DNA of 46,170 bases, taken from positions 1 through 46,170 of the forward strand of contig JBJHDM010000024.1 in the NCBI GenBank assembly GCA_050486545.1, in the 5' to 3' direction. The stretch is from DAOMNN01 sp050486545. Lineage in GTDB: Bacteria; Pseudomonadota; Gammaproteobacteria; Burkholderiales; Rhodocyclaceae. Below the pieces are notes generated by a model. The model had not been told where the DNA came from. It did not search any database and worked only from the letters and a program-made list of their open reading frames with translations. The position numbers and the translations under genes are program-made. Below, piece after piece: positions 24,686-34,203 of the stretch. Position 1 is the stretch's first letter; each line of letters opens with the position of its first letter.

Positions 24686-26728
24686 TCATTCGATGACTGG
24701 CCCCGTGTTCGACTCGATGACGCGTTGCAGGCGGTCGAGCAGTTCGTTCCAGTCGACGCGGCGATTGTAGCCGATGACGTTGAGCGCCGGGACGCCCCCC
24801 CCGCGAACGATCACGAAACCGTCTCCCGGCCCGGGTTCGATTCCATCCATTCGGCACACGCCGCCCGACAGCACGCACGACAGGCCGATGCGACGGTAGC
24901 CGAAGCTGTCGAAGAAACCGAGGAATCCACGCTGGATCGCTGCCGCAGCCCCGCCGCCGCCCAGCGCACCGATGTTCTGCACCGCTCGCTGGCTGATCCG
25001 CCGAGGATAGCTCCCCGGACTGCTGCGCACGCTGGCACTGAACCGGACAGGACGCCAACGGACCAGCTCGAGTCCGAGTACGTCCGCATCCAGGAATCCA
25101 CTGACGCTGCCGAACGAGAAGGCTTCGGTCAGCTGCGCGAGATCGAGGTTACGCGCCTCGACATCGACGCTGATCCGAGACGCGACGCCAAGCGGATCGA
25201 TCGCATGGAGATTCGTCGCCTGCAGGTAGCCGTCGAAGACCGAAACGACCAGCGCACCCTCGAGCGAGATCTCGCCGGGCAGGACGTGCAGTCCCGGCAT
25301 CGAGGCCGACAGCACGCCGGACATCGGCGGCAAGCCGACCGCCGCGCTCAGCAGGTTCATCGAGATTGGCTCGATCACGGCCGCCCCCCGGCCGGCCCAG
25401 CCCTCCTGCTTGCGCTCCAGCGCCAGTGCATCCAACACCAGCCGGCCGTCGAGCACCGGAATGGCCACCCGATCGACCTCGACACCGGAGCCGGTCAAAC
25501 GCGCCTCGAGCTCGAACACCCCGAAGTGCAGCTTCTCCCAATGGCCGCCTCCGACAGAGAGCCACGCCGCGGTTTTTCGGTCACGCGACCATGGGACCGC
25601 GCCGTTCAACGGACCGAACCCGAGCCCGCCATCGTCCAGCGCGAACCCGACCTCGGCCAGCGCCAGGTCGATGTGCACCAGTTCGCCATGCGCCACCTGC
25701 ATCCCTGCACTGACCGCCCCCTCGAATCTCAGTGTCCCGGTCCGCGCCGGGGCAACGAGCGGCGCGATGAAACGGGGACCGATCACGGAGAGGTCGGCAT
25801 CGGCGACGGCCAGCGCGGCCCGCTCGATTCGCACCGGATCGAGGTCGATCTCGGCCGAACCTTCGATGACGCGTACCCCTTCGATTTCCAGTGTCGCACG
25901 GGCGATGTCCAGACGATCCGCACGCAGCCGCCCAGTGGCCGACAACCGCGCACCGGCAGTCAGATAGACGGGATGCAGGTAGGCCTCGCCCTGGTCCCAT
26001 GACAACTCGCCACTCCAGGACTGGTCACGGCCGTCCGGTCGTATGGTGACGCGCATCGCAAGCTCGAGCGCCTCGCCCGCGTGCATGCCGTCCGGGGATG
26101 CAAACGCACCTTCCGTGAGCCGTCCGGACATCGACCATTCTCGCGATCCGGCGCGATAACGCGCACGGCCATCCAGCTGCCCGTGTGAGTGCCACGCTTC
26201 CCAGGACGGTAGCGGCTCCAATCGCTCCCGAAGCCATGCGACGGGAAGCGTCGCGAACGAGACATCGAGATCCCCCGTGGGAGAGAGCACGATCTCGAAG
26301 GACGCTCCCCGATCGATCCCGATCGTCACCGTTCCGGCACGCTGGCCGGGATCGAAATCGAAGTCGAGGCGGGCGTCGTCGAACCAGCCCGGAAGTCGGA
26401 GGGAGCCGGCCTGACAACGCACACGATTGTCGGACAGCAGCAAGCGCCCACAACGCACCCGGACATTGTGCCATTCACGTGCACCGACTACCAGGCGCTC
26501 GACGGAGATGGATGCCGGGGCACCTTCGGCCCCCAACTCCGCACGAACCCCGACCAGGGCCAGGGCGGGATGATCGAGACGTCCCAGTTCGAGTTGCAGG
26601 CGTTCGGCGACAACGCCGACGGGAATCAGGCTCAGGCATGCGACCGCAGCCGCCCGGATCAGCCGGCGAAACAGGCCGACCCGGGAATCAGCCAGGAAAG
26701 ACGCCGGTCGAAAGATAGCGGTCGCCAC
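24686..26728 (-). CDS. ydbH: YdbH AsmA-like intermembrane lipid transport protein
   Basis: A 680-residue protein. One membrane anchor lies near the N-terminus (about 21-41, RLIRAAAVACLSLIPVGVVA), followed by a long beta-rich repeat-like periplasmic body typical of AsmA-like proteins that bridge inner and outer membranes. The C-terminal DUF-type YdbH region is around IGALGGGGAAAAIQRGF. E. coli YdbH acts redundantly with TamB and YhdP in phospholipid export. Its start lies 41 bp inside the 3' end of cysM, so initiation depends on that overlap. Confidence 0.86.
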   Translation of the reverse strand: MATAIFRPASFLADSRVGLFRRLIRAAAVACLSLIPVGVVAERLQLELGRLDHPALALVGVRAELGAEGAPASISVERLVVGAREWHNVRVRCGRLLLSDNRVRCQAGSLRLPGWFDDARLDFDFDPGQRAGTVTIGIDRGASFEIVLSPTGDLDVSFATLPVAWLRERLEPLPSWEAWHSHGQLDGRARYRAGSREWSMSGRLTEGAFASPDGMHAGEALELAMRVTIRPDGRDQSWSGELSWDQGEAYLHPVYLTAGARLSATGRLRADRLDIARATLEIEGVRVIEGSAEIDLDPVRIERAALAVADADLSVIGPRFIAPLVAPARTGTLRFEGAVSAGMQVAHGELVHIDLALAEVGFALDDGGLGFGPLNGAVPWSRDRKTAAWLSVGGGHWEKLHFGVFELEARLTGSGVEVDRVAIPVLDGRLVLDALALERKQEGWAGRGAAVIEPISMNLLSAAVGLPPMSGVLSASMPGLHVLPGEISLEGALVVSVFDGYLQATNLHAIDPLGVASRISVDVEARNLDLAQLTEAFSFGSVSGFLDADVLGLELVRWRPVRFSASVRSSPGSYPRRISQRAVQNIGALGGGGAAAAIQRGFLGFFDSFGYRRIGLSCVLSGGVCRMDGIEPGPGDGFVIVRGGGVPALNVIGYNRRVDWNELLDRLQRVIESNTGPVIE

Positions 26729-27578
26729 GGTCGCAGACGATCGAGACGATCACCGCGTTCTCGCACTGCGCCGCAATGCGCACCGCAACGTGCATTGCAC
26801 CGCCCGAGGAAATCCCCGCGAAGATCCCCTCCTCGCGGGCCAGCCGACGGGTCATCTCCTCGGCATCTGCCTGACTGACGTACTCAAGGCCGTCGACCGC
26901 AGACCGATCATAGATGCGCGGCAGATAGGCTTCCGGCCACTTGCGGATGCCCGGAATCTGCGAGCCTTCCTCCGGCTGGCAGCCGATGATGCGGATGGCC
27001 GGATTCTTTTCCTTGAAGAAGCGCGAGCAACCCATGATCGTGCCCGTGGTGCCCATGCTGCTGATGAAATGCGTGATGCGGCCGCCCGTCTGCTCCCACA
27101 GTTCCGGACCCGTTCCCTCGTAATGGGCGAGCGGGTTGTCGGGGTTCGCGAACTGATCGAGGATGATGCCTTTCCCGTCGTCGCGCATGCGCTCGGCCAC
27201 GTCGCGCGCCATCTCCATGCCGCCGTCTCGCGCGGTGAGCACGAGCTCCGCGCCGAACGCCTTCATCGTCTGGCGCCGCTCGACGCTCTGATTCTCGGGC
27301 ATCACCAGGATCATCCGGTAGCCACGCATCGCCGCAGCCATCGCGAGGGCGATGCCGGTGTTGCCGCTCGTCGCCTCGATCAGCGTATCGCCGGGCTGTA
27401 TGTCGCCGCGCGCCTCGGCGCGTACGATCATCGACAAGGCGGGCCGATCCTTGACTGAGCCGGCCGGATTGTTGCCTTCGAGCTTGGCGAGGATGACGTT
27501 GTTGCGGCCCGCCCCGATGCGTTTCAGACGCACCAGCGGCGTATGGCCGACGTAGTCTTCGAGGGTCTTGTAGTCCAT
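26688..27578 (-). CDS. cysM: Cysteine synthase B
   Basis: A 296-residue PLP enzyme making cysteine (or sulfocysteine) from O-acetylserine. PLP lysine K43 is in NPAGSVKDRPA, the substrate loop is EATSGNTGIALA, and the phosphate-cup loop is SSMGTTGTIMG. The shorter length and FFKEKNPAIRIIGCQPEEGSQIPGIRKWPE favour CysM over CysK. The start ATG 27578 is set by the family N-terminus MDYKTLEDYVGHTPLV. It overlaps ydbH by 41 bp. Confidence 0.94.
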   Translation of the reverse strand: MDYKTLEDYVGHTPLVRLKRIGAGRNNVILAKLEGNNPAGSVKDRPALSMIVRAEARGDIQPGDTLIEATSGNTGIALAMAAAMRGYRMILVMPENQSVERRQTMKAFGAELVLTARDGGMEMARDVAERMRDDGKGIILDQFANPDNPLAHYEGTGPELWEQTGGRITHFISSMGTTGTIMGCSRFFKEKNPAIRIIGCQPEEGSQIPGIRKWPEAYLPRIYDRSAVDGLEYVSQADAEEMTRRLAREEGIFAGISSGGAMHVAVRIAAQCENAVIVSIVCDRGDRYLSTGVFPG

Positions 27579-27644
27579 TTCGCGCCCGAGCGGGTTGTCG
27601 ATCGTTGAAGTGTAGCGCGGATCGGCCCGCACGCCTGCCCGAAG

Positions 27645-28820
27645 CTACGGCACGAGGTCGAACTCTTCGGTACGGCGCGGAGGGTAGGTCTCCCATCCGC
27701 CGCAGGCCGGGCATCGCCACTGGAACTGCCGGGCCCTGAAACCGCATGCCGCGCAATGATAGCGGGCGACGCGACGCGTATGGCCGTGGATCAACTGCTT
27801 GACCAGTTCGACATCTCCCCGCTGTTCGGCCGGCGCATTCAGCGCCGCGGCCTCGAGCAGTTTCTCCAGGCCAAGCAGGGTCGGATTGCGTCGCAGTTCC
27901 TCCCGGACCAGATCATAGGCTGCCTTGGGGCCATTCCGATCGAGTTCCCAGCGGAACACTTCGTCGAGCAGGTCCAGCGATGGATGGCGCTCGAGCCAGG
28001 AACGCAGCAAGGTGTGCCCCTGATCCGGGCGCCCTTGGCGGCCAAACGCTTCCATGAGATGTTCGGCGACGAGCGCAAGGTAGACGGGGTTCTGGTTCTC
28101 GACGCGTTTCCAGGCTTCAATCGCCTCGTCGTCGCGCCCCTGCGCGACGAGCAGTTCGCCACGCACGATGCTGGCCCGTACGCACCGCCGATTGACCTCC
28201 AGGGCCGCATCCAGATGCCGGCGGGTCTGCTCGAAATCCGAATTGGCGAGCGCATTCGTCGCCAGCTCGCAGTGAAAGTTCGCGACCTCCGTCCGCCAAT
28301 GCACGCTCTCGTGATCGGGCAACGAAGCGGCCACGCCGATCGCCTTCTCCCAGTCCTTCTCCTGCTGATAGATCTCCAGCAGATAGCGGGTCGCGGCATC
28401 ATTGTGACGCGTACCGTGCAACTTCAGGAATACGGCCTCGGCCCGATCCAGCAATCCTGCCTTGAGATAGTCCTGCCCGAGGGCGGCCAGCGCTTCGAGC
28501 CGCTGCTCCTCGCTGAGGTCCTCGCGCTCCACCAGATTCTGGTGCATACGGATCGCACGGTCTGTCTCGCCGCGCCGCCGGAACAGGCTTCCCAGCGCGA
28601 AATGAAGCTCGATCGTCTGCGGGTCGATCTTGACCGCTTCGATGAACGCGTCGATCGCCTTGTCCTGCTGCTCGTTGAGCAGGAAGTTCAGGCCGGTGAG
28701 ATAGGATCGTGGCAGCGTACGCGATTCGCGTACGACCTGCCGGATGTCGATCCGCGCCGCCAGCCAGCCCAGCCCGAAGAACAGGGGCAGCGCAAGAAGC
28801 CACCAGAACTCGATTTCCAT
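27645..28820 (-). CDS. lapB: LPS assembly regulator LapB (YciM)
   Basis: A 391-residue protein. An N-terminal membrane anchor (about 5-20, FWWLLALPLFFGLGWL) leads into TPR repeats on the cytoplasmic face (about 35-340). A C-terminal rubredoxin-like zinc finger has two CxxC pairs, CAACGFRARQFQWRCPACGG. LapB directs FtsH to degrade LpxC and so limits lipopolysaccharide synthesis. It follows lapA by 4 bp. Confidence 0.95.
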   Translation of the reverse strand: MEIEFWWLLALPLFFGLGWLAARIDIRQVVRESRTLPRSYLTGLNFLLNEQQDKAIDAFIEAVKIDPQTIELHFALGSLFRRRGETDRAIRMHQNLVEREDLSEEQRLEALAALGQDYLKAGLLDRAEAVFLKLHGTRHNDAATRYLLEIYQQEKDWEKAIGVAASLPDHESVHWRTEVANFHCELATNALANSDFEQTRRHLDAALEVNRRCVRASIVRGELLVAQGRDDEAIEAWKRVENQNPVYLALVAEHLMEAFGRQGRPDQGHTLLRSWLERHPSLDLLDEVFRWELDRNGPKAAYDLVREELRRNPTLLGLEKLLEAAALNAPAEQRGDVELVKQLIHGHTRRVARYHCAACGFRARQFQWRCPACGGWETYPPRRTEEFDLVP

Positions 28821-28824
28821 TCGT

Positions 28825-29136
28825 TCAACCGGCCTTCCCGAGACTCGAACCGGTCGCTATAGAACCGCCTTCGCTCTCCCTGCGGGAACGTTCCAGCCTT
28901 CCGAGATCGCGCTTCAGCCTGCCGATCTCGCGCCGCTTGCCAAGAAGCGAAGCGAGCGTGGCCGTCACGCCAAGCATTGCCCCGGCTGCGAAAGCCGCAA
29001 GAATCACGAACACGAGCGGCAACTCCCACTCGCTGCCGAAGAAGAAATTCAGCTGCACGCTGTGATCGTTCTTCACGGCGAAGCCGAACAGGATGAAGAA
29101 CAGCATGAAGCGGAGGATCCACATCACGATACGCAT
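28825..29136 (-). CDS. lapA: LPS assembly protein LapA (DUF1049)
   Basis: A 103-residue inner-membrane protein. Two spans lie at about 4-21 (VMWILRFMLFFILFGFAV) and 40-63 (LPLVFVILAAFAAGAMLGVT), followed by a charged coiled-coil tail (KRREIGRLKRDLGRLERSR). This is the standard LapA architecture. The start ATG 29136 has GGAGAGAG upstream. It partners with LapB. Confidence 0.92.
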   Translation of the reverse strand: MRIVMWILRFMLFFILFGFAVKNDHSVQLNFFFGSEWELPLVFVILAAFAAGAMLGVTATLASLLGKRREIGRLKRDLGRLERSRRESEGGSIATGSSLGKAG

Positions 29137-29195
29137 ACACTCTCTCCGGGCTGATGACGGCACTCGCGTGCGAAGCAGGCCTTTCAATCAATAAA

Positions 29196-29217
29196 GAAGG
29201 CGGCCGGAGCCGCCTTC
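29196..29217 (-). terminator. Terminator of the rpsA-ihfB transcript
   Basis: On the minus strand GAAGGCGGC/GCCGCCTTC (loop TCCG) is followed by TTTATT. It lies 35 nt past the ihfB stop and separates ihfB from lapA. Confidence 0.75.
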
Positions 29218-29251
29218 CACAGATCAATGGCGCCGACCCGACGTCACGCGG

Positions 29252-29536
29252 TCATCCAATGATATCAACTCGCTCGCGCAATTCCTTGCCCGCCTTGAAG
29301 TGCGGCACGTGCTTCTCGGGAACGTGCACCTTCTCACCGGACTTCGGATTGCGGCCTACGCGAGGAGGCCGGTAGTTCAGCGAAAAACTTCCGAAACCGC
29401 GGATCTCAATGCGATCGCCGCGCGCAAGCGCCTCGGACATCGCATCGAGAACCATCTTGACCGCACAATCGGCGTCCTTGGCGACGAGCTGGGGAAACCG
29501 TGTCGCCAGCCTCGCGATCAGTTCCGATTTGGTCAT
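29252..29536 (-). CDS. ihfB: Integration host factor subunit beta
   Basis: A 94-residue IHF/HU-fold protein. The N-terminus is MTKSELIARLATRFPQL and the DNA arm is RPPRVGRNPKSGEKVHVP. It forms a heterodimer with IhfA (15849). It follows rpsA by 12 bp, the conserved rpsA-ihfB pair. Confidence 0.96.
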   Translation of the reverse strand: MTKSELIARLATRFPQLVAKDADCAVKMVLDAMSEALARGDRIEIRGFGSFSLNYRPPRVGRNPKSGEKVHVPEKHVPHFKAGKELRERVDIIG

Positions 29537-29548
29537 GACGGAGCGGAC

Positions 29549-31258
29549 TTACTGCTTGTGCTCGTTCAGCTTGGCCTTCAGCAGGGCACCCAGGTTCGTG
29601 GTCCCGCTTGCCGCCGAGCTGTCAGAAGCCAGCTTGTTCATCGCTTCGCTCTGATCCGCCTGATCCTTGGCGCGAATCGAGAGATTGATCGAGCGCGTCT
29701 TGCGGTCTACGTTGATGATCATCGCCTCGACCTGGTCGCCTTCCTTGAGGACGGTCGTCAGGTCGTCGACACGATGCGCCGCAGCTTCCGAAGCCCGCAG
29801 ATAGCCCTCGACCTCGTCGTTGAGCGCGATCACGGCACCCCGTGCATCGACGCTCTTGACCGTACCGGTGACCATCGTGTTCTTCTCGTGGGTCGCGATG
29901 AAATTCGTATACGGGTCACCCTCGAGCTGCTTGACGCCCAGGGAGATCCGCTCGCGCTCGACGTCGATCGCCAGTACGACCGCCTCGACCTCGTCGCCCT
30001 TCTTGAAGCGACGAACCGCCTCTTCCCCGGACTCGCTCCACGACAGGTCGGACAGATGGACCAGGCCGTCGATGCCGCCGTCCAGGCCGATGAACACGCC
30101 GAAGTCGGTAATCGACTTGATCTGGCCACGAACCTTGTCGCCCTTCTTGTGGTTGAGCGCGAAGTCGTCCCACGGATTGGACATGCACTGCTTCATGCCG
30201 AGCGAAATGCGGCGACGCTCCTCGTCGATCTCGAGGATCATGACCTCGACTTCGTCGCCAAGCTGCACGACCTTGCTCGGATGGATGTTCTTGTTGGTCC
30301 AGTCCATCTCGGACACGTGCACCAGGCCCTCGATGCCCTGCTCGACCTCGACGAAGGAACCGTAGTCGGTGATGTTCGTGACCTTGCCGAACAGGCGGGT
30401 GCCCTGCGGATACCGACGGGAGATGCCGACCCACGGATCCTCGCCGAGCTGCTTGAGGCCGAGCGAAACGCGCTGGCGCTCCTGGTCGAACTTGAGCACC
30501 TTGGCTTCGATCTCGTCGCCGACGTTGAGCACTTCGGACGGATGCCGCACGCGGCGCCAGGCCAGATCGGTGATGTGAAGCAGGCCGTCGATACCGCCCA
30601 GGTCCACGAATGCACCGTAGTCGGTGATGTTCTTGACCACGCCCTTGACGATCGAGCCTTCCTTGAGGTTCTCGAGCAGCTTCTCGCGCTCTTCGCCCAT
30701 CGTCTCTTCCAGCACGGCACGGCGGGAAACCACGACGTTGTTGCGCTTGCGGTCGAGCTTGATGACCTTGAATTCGAATTCCTTGCCTTCGAACGGCGTG
30801 GTGTCCTTGACCGGACGCATATCCACCAGCGAACCCGGCAGGAAGGCGCGGATGCTGTTGGTCATGACCGTCAGGCCACCCTTGACGCGGCCGGACACGA
30901 CGCCCTTGACCAGCGTCCCTTCGTTGAGGGCCTTCTCCAGATCGTTCCATGCGGAGATGCGCTTGGCTTTCTCGCGCGAAAGGCGCGTCTCGCCGTAACC
31001 GTCCTCGAGCGCGTCGATCGCGACATGGACGAAATCACCCACCTCGACCTCGAGTTCGCCACGATCGTTGCGGAATTCCTCGATGGGGACATAGCTCTCG
31101 GATTTCAGTCCCGCATTCACGACCACGAAGTTGTGGTCGATGCTGACCACCTCGGCGGTGATCACTTCGCCCGAGCGCATCTCCTGGCGTGCAAGGCTTT
31201 CTTCGAACAGATCGGCAAAACTTTCCTGGGAGGCGGAAACAGGGGTGGCAGTTGTCAT
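29549..31258 (-). CDS. rpsA: 30S ribosomal protein S1
   Basis: A 569-residue protein with six S1 RNA-binding repeats. Repeats 3-6 are the most regular, with units such as VVKNITDYGAFVDLGGIDGL, VTNITDYGSFVEVEQGIEGL and IKSITDFGVFIGLDGGIDGL. S1 unfolds and recruits mRNA to the ribosome. The start ATG 31258 (MTTATPVSAS) gives the normal length; an in-frame upstream ATG would add 13 unsupported residues. Confidence 0.97.
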   Translation of the reverse strand: MTTATPVSASQESFADLFEESLARQEMRSGEVITAEVVSIDHNFVVVNAGLKSESYVPIEEFRNDRGELEVEVGDFVHVAIDALEDGYGETRLSREKAKRISAWNDLEKALNEGTLVKGVVSGRVKGGLTVMTNSIRAFLPGSLVDMRPVKDTTPFEGKEFEFKVIKLDRKRNNVVVSRRAVLEETMGEEREKLLENLKEGSIVKGVVKNITDYGAFVDLGGIDGLLHITDLAWRRVRHPSEVLNVGDEIEAKVLKFDQERQRVSLGLKQLGEDPWVGISRRYPQGTRLFGKVTNITDYGSFVEVEQGIEGLVHVSEMDWTNKNIHPSKVVQLGDEVEVMILEIDEERRRISLGMKQCMSNPWDDFALNHKKGDKVRGQIKSITDFGVFIGLDGGIDGLVHLSDLSWSESGEEAVRRFKKGDEVEAVVLAIDVERERISLGVKQLEGDPYTNFIATHEKNTMVTGTVKSVDARGAVIALNDEVEGYLRASEAAAHRVDDLTTVLKEGDQVEAMIINVDRKTRSINLSIRAKDQADQSEAMNKLASDSSAASGTTNLGALLKAKLNEHKQ

Positions 31259-31317
31259 AAAAGTTGAGATTTCCAAAAGCCGCGTAATGGCGGCCACCAG
31301 TCATTGGTTTGTAAATG

Positions 31318-31347
31318 GCCGAAGACCGGAACCCGGTCGATCGGCCG
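31318..31347 (-). promoter_or_regulatory. Hairpin in the rpsA leader
   Basis: In the 110-bp gap between aroA-cmk and rpsA the minus strand can fold GGCCG...GACCGG-GTT-CCGGTC...CGGCC with small internal bulges. It could be a terminator-like end of the upstream transcript or part of the S1 autoregulatory leader. There is no T tract. Confidence 0.4.
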
Positions 31348-31368
31348 CATCGCACAGACGCGGGCCGT

Positions 31369-33303
31369 TCAGGAGCGCGCCTGCTCCAGCACGAATGCGA
31401 CGGCCGACTCGACGTCCATTTCGGACGTATCGAGCAGCGCCGCATCCGGCAATCTCTTCAAAGGCGCTACGGACCGGGCGGCATCGCGCGCGTCCCTTTC
31501 CTGAAGATCCTTCAAAAGACTTTCCATATTAGCAGCCAATCCCTTTTCCATCAACTGCTTATAGCGGCGTTCGGCGCGCACCTCCGCACTCGCGGTGAGG
31601 AAGATCTTCGTGGCCGCATCGGGAAAGACGACCGATCCCATGTCGCGCCCTTCGGCAACCAGCCCCGGAGCGGTCAGGAAATCCCGCTGGCGACCCAGCA
31701 AGGCGTCGCGAACCGCGGGAAGCACAGCGACTTTCGAGGCACCGACCGAACAGATTTCCTCGCGGATCAGGTCGGTCACGTCGTCCTCGTCGAGCCAGAT
31801 CCTTCCGCGCTCGAAACGCACCGGAAGCGTGGTCGCAAGATCGGCGACCCGCCGCTCATCATCGAGTGGGATGCCTGAGCGCATCGCACCGAGCGCGACC
31901 AGTCGATACAGCGATCCGCTGTCGAGATACGCGAATCCGAGTGCTTCGGCCACGCGCGCGGCCACGGTTCCCTTTCCAGACGCCGACGGTCCGTCGATCG
32001 CAATCACCGGCACCGACCGTGCGATCTCCCGAAAGCGGTCGAAATACTCGGGGAAGGTCTTGTTTACGCATTTCGGATCGTTGATCCGCACACGGCACCC
32101 ACCCAGGCTCACGAGCGAGAAGCACATCGCCATGCGATGATCATCGTAGGTGTCGATCGCGGCGGGGATCCAGACCTCGGGCGGGGTGACCGCGATGAAG
32201 TCGCTTCCCTCCTCGACCGACGCCCCGACCTTGCGCAGTTCGGTCGCCATCGCGGCGATGCGGTCGGTTTCCTTGACGCGCCAGCTCGCGATATTGCGCA
32301 ACCGACAGGGGCCGTCGGCAAACAGTGCGGCCACGGCCAAGGTCATCGCCGCGTCGGGGATGTGGTTCAGATCGAGGTCGAAAGCCTTCAATCGCCCGCT
32401 TTCCGGCGCACGGGCCTCGATCCAGTGATCGCCCATTTCGATCCGCGCCCCGAGCTGGGCCAGTGCATCCGCAAACCGCACATCACCCTGGATGCTCGAG
32501 CGTCCCACGCCCTCGACCCGGACCGGACCGCCACCGATCGCGCCGGCCGCCAGGAAGTATGAAGCCGAGGAAGCATCCCCCTCCACGAACAGCACGCCGG
32601 GACTGCGATAGCGCGCGCCGGCCGGAACGATGAAGCGATCTTCGCCCTGCTGGCGCACCGATACACCAAAGCGCTCCATCAGTTCGAGCGTGATCGCGAT
32701 GTACGGCCGGGAGATGAGTTCTCCGACGACCTCGACCGTGGTCTCGACGCCGGTCAGCGGAAGGGCCATCAACAGCGCGGTGAGGAACTGGCTCGAGACG
32801 TCGCCGCGAATCCGGATCACGCCGCCCGGACGGATCTGCGCCGGCAGGATCTGCAACGGAGGGAACCCCGGCTCGCCGAGATAGCGGATATCGGCTCCAA
32901 TCTGGAGCAGGCCATCCACCAGGTCACGGATCGGGCGCTCGTGCATCCGCGGCACGCCAGAAAGGCGGTATTCGCCGCTGCTCAGCGCCAGGGCGGCGGT
33001 CAAGGGGCGGAAAGCCGTGCCGGCATTGCCTAAAAAGAGCTCTCCTGATTTTTTCGGAAAGGGCCCGCCCACCCCTTCGACCAGATGATGTCCGCTGGTC
33101 TCGTCGCACCACCACCGTACGCCGAGTGCGGACAACGCCTCGAGCATCCGCTCCACATCGTCCGACACCAGCAGGTCGCGGATCTCGGTTCGGCCCTCGG
33201 ACAGGGCTGCGAGCAACAGCGTTCGGTTGGAGATGCTCTTGGATCCGGGAAGCCGCACCGTGCCGCTTGCCCCGAGCAACGGGGGAAGGTCGAGAAATTC
33301 CAT
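31369..33303 (-). CDS. aroA-cmk: Fused EPSP synthase-cytidylate kinase (AroA-Cmk)
   Basis: One 644-codon frame joins two enzymes. Residues 1 to about 425 are EPSP synthase of the shikimate pathway, with LPGSKSISNRT, FLGNAGTAFRPLTAAL, GDVSSQFLTALLMALP, the catalytic Asp in DLNHIPDAAMT, and RVKETDRIAAMA. Residues about 430-644 are CMP/dCMP kinase, with P-loop AIDGPSASGKGT and AEGRDMGSVVFPDA. The linker (EIARSVPV) is very short, with no stop or frameshift. Such fusions are reported in some betaproteobacteria. It lies 5 bp after tyrA. Start ATG 33303 (MEFLDLPPL). Confidence 0.94.
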   Translation of the reverse strand: MEFLDLPPLLGASGTVRLPGSKSISNRTLLLAALSEGRTEIRDLLVSDDVERMLEALSALGVRWWCDETSGHHLVEGVGGPFPKKSGELFLGNAGTAFRPLTAALALSSGEYRLSGVPRMHERPIRDLVDGLLQIGADIRYLGEPGFPPLQILPAQIRPGGVIRIRGDVSSQFLTALLMALPLTGVETTVEVVGELISRPYIAITLELMERFGVSVRQQGEDRFIVPAGARYRSPGVLFVEGDASSASYFLAAGAIGGGPVRVEGVGRSSIQGDVRFADALAQLGARIEMGDHWIEARAPESGRLKAFDLDLNHIPDAAMTLAVAALFADGPCRLRNIASWRVKETDRIAAMATELRKVGASVEEGSDFIAVTPPEVWIPAAIDTYDDHRMAMCFSLVSLGGCRVRINDPKCVNKTFPEYFDRFREIARSVPVIAIDGPSASGKGTVAARVAEALGFAYLDSGSLYRLVALGAMRSGIPLDDERRVADLATTLPVRFERGRIWLDEDDVTDLIREEICSVGASKVAVLPAVRDALLGRQRDFLTAPGLVAEGRDMGSVVFPDAATKIFLTASAEVRAERRYKQLMEKGLAANMESLLKDLQERDARDAARSVAPLKRLPDAALLDTSEMDVESAVAFVLEQARS

Positions 33304-33308
33304 CGGCC

Positions 33309-34184
33309 CTAGATCCCGATCTGCTGCGCCCAGGCATTTCGAGCGGCCCGGGCGTCGGCGAAATGCTGCTGCAGACGCTCGCCGTCGGCCGACAGCAGCA
33401 GTGCCCGAAGATACGCCAGTTCGGCCAGATACTGGTCCAGTTCGGCCAGCAGGGCCTGACGATTGGCGATGCAGATGTCCCGCCACATCTCCGGATGGCT
33501 TCCGGCAATGCGCGTGAAGTCGCGGAAACCGCTCGCCGCAAACCCGAACAACTGCTCCGCATTCGCCCGCCCGGCCAGATCATGAACCAGGCCGAAGGCC
33601 AGCAGGTGGGGGAGATGGCTGACCGCTGCGAATACGCGATCGTGATCGTGCGGCGGCATTTCGTGAATGATCGCACCGCAGGTCTCCCACGCCTCGCGAA
33701 CTCTGAGGATGGCGGCCGGCTCGTTTTCCGGCAGCGCGGTGACCACGACCTTCCGTCCCTGATAGAGATCGGCGTAGGCGGCATCGACGCCACTGGTTTC
33801 GGCCCCCGCGATCGGGTGGGCCGGAACGACATTGGCCAGTCGACCACCGAGATGGCGGTAGATCGCCTCGATCACGTCCCGCTTGGTGCTGCCCGCGTCG
33901 GTCACGACGGTCTCGGGCGAAAGGTGCGGGGCCATCGCCTGCATGACCGCCTCCATCTGACCGACGGGCGGCGCCAGCAGCACGAAGTCGGCACCGTCGA
34001 GCGCTTCGGCCCAGGAGGAAGAAGCCTCGTCGATGACCCCCAGTTCGATCGCGCGCGAGAGCGAGGCCGGAGTGCGCCCGATACCCACGATCCGTTTGAC
34101 GAGACCGGCCTTGCGCAAGGCCAGCGCGAACGATCCCCCGATCAGGCCGACACCGCAGATGACGAGCTTCTTGATCACTCCCAT
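33309..34184 (-). CDS. tyrA: Prephenate dehydrogenase
   Basis: A 291-residue single-function TyrA that converts prephenate to hydroxyphenylpyruvate for tyrosine. The NAD(P) fold begins LVICGVGLIGGSFALAL. Prephenate-binding residues lie in VPAHPIAGAETSGVDAA and AVSHLPHLLAFGLV. No chorismate mutase or ACT domain is fused. It sits in the aromatic operon between hisC and aroA-cmk. Confidence 0.94.
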   Translation of the reverse strand: MGVIKKLVICGVGLIGGSFALALRKAGLVKRIVGIGRTPASLSRAIELGVIDEASSSWAEALDGADFVLLAPPVGQMEAVMQAMAPHLSPETVVTDAGSTKRDVIEAIYRHLGGRLANVVPAHPIAGAETSGVDAAYADLYQGRKVVVTALPENEPAAILRVREAWETCGAIIHEMPPHDHDRVFAAVSHLPHLLAFGLVHDLAGRANAEQLFGFAASGFRDFTRIAGSHPEMWRDICIANRQALLAELDQYLAELAYLRALLLSADGERLQQHFADARAARNAWAQQIGI

Positions 34185-34203
34185 GACGGATTCCTATCCC
34201 CTG

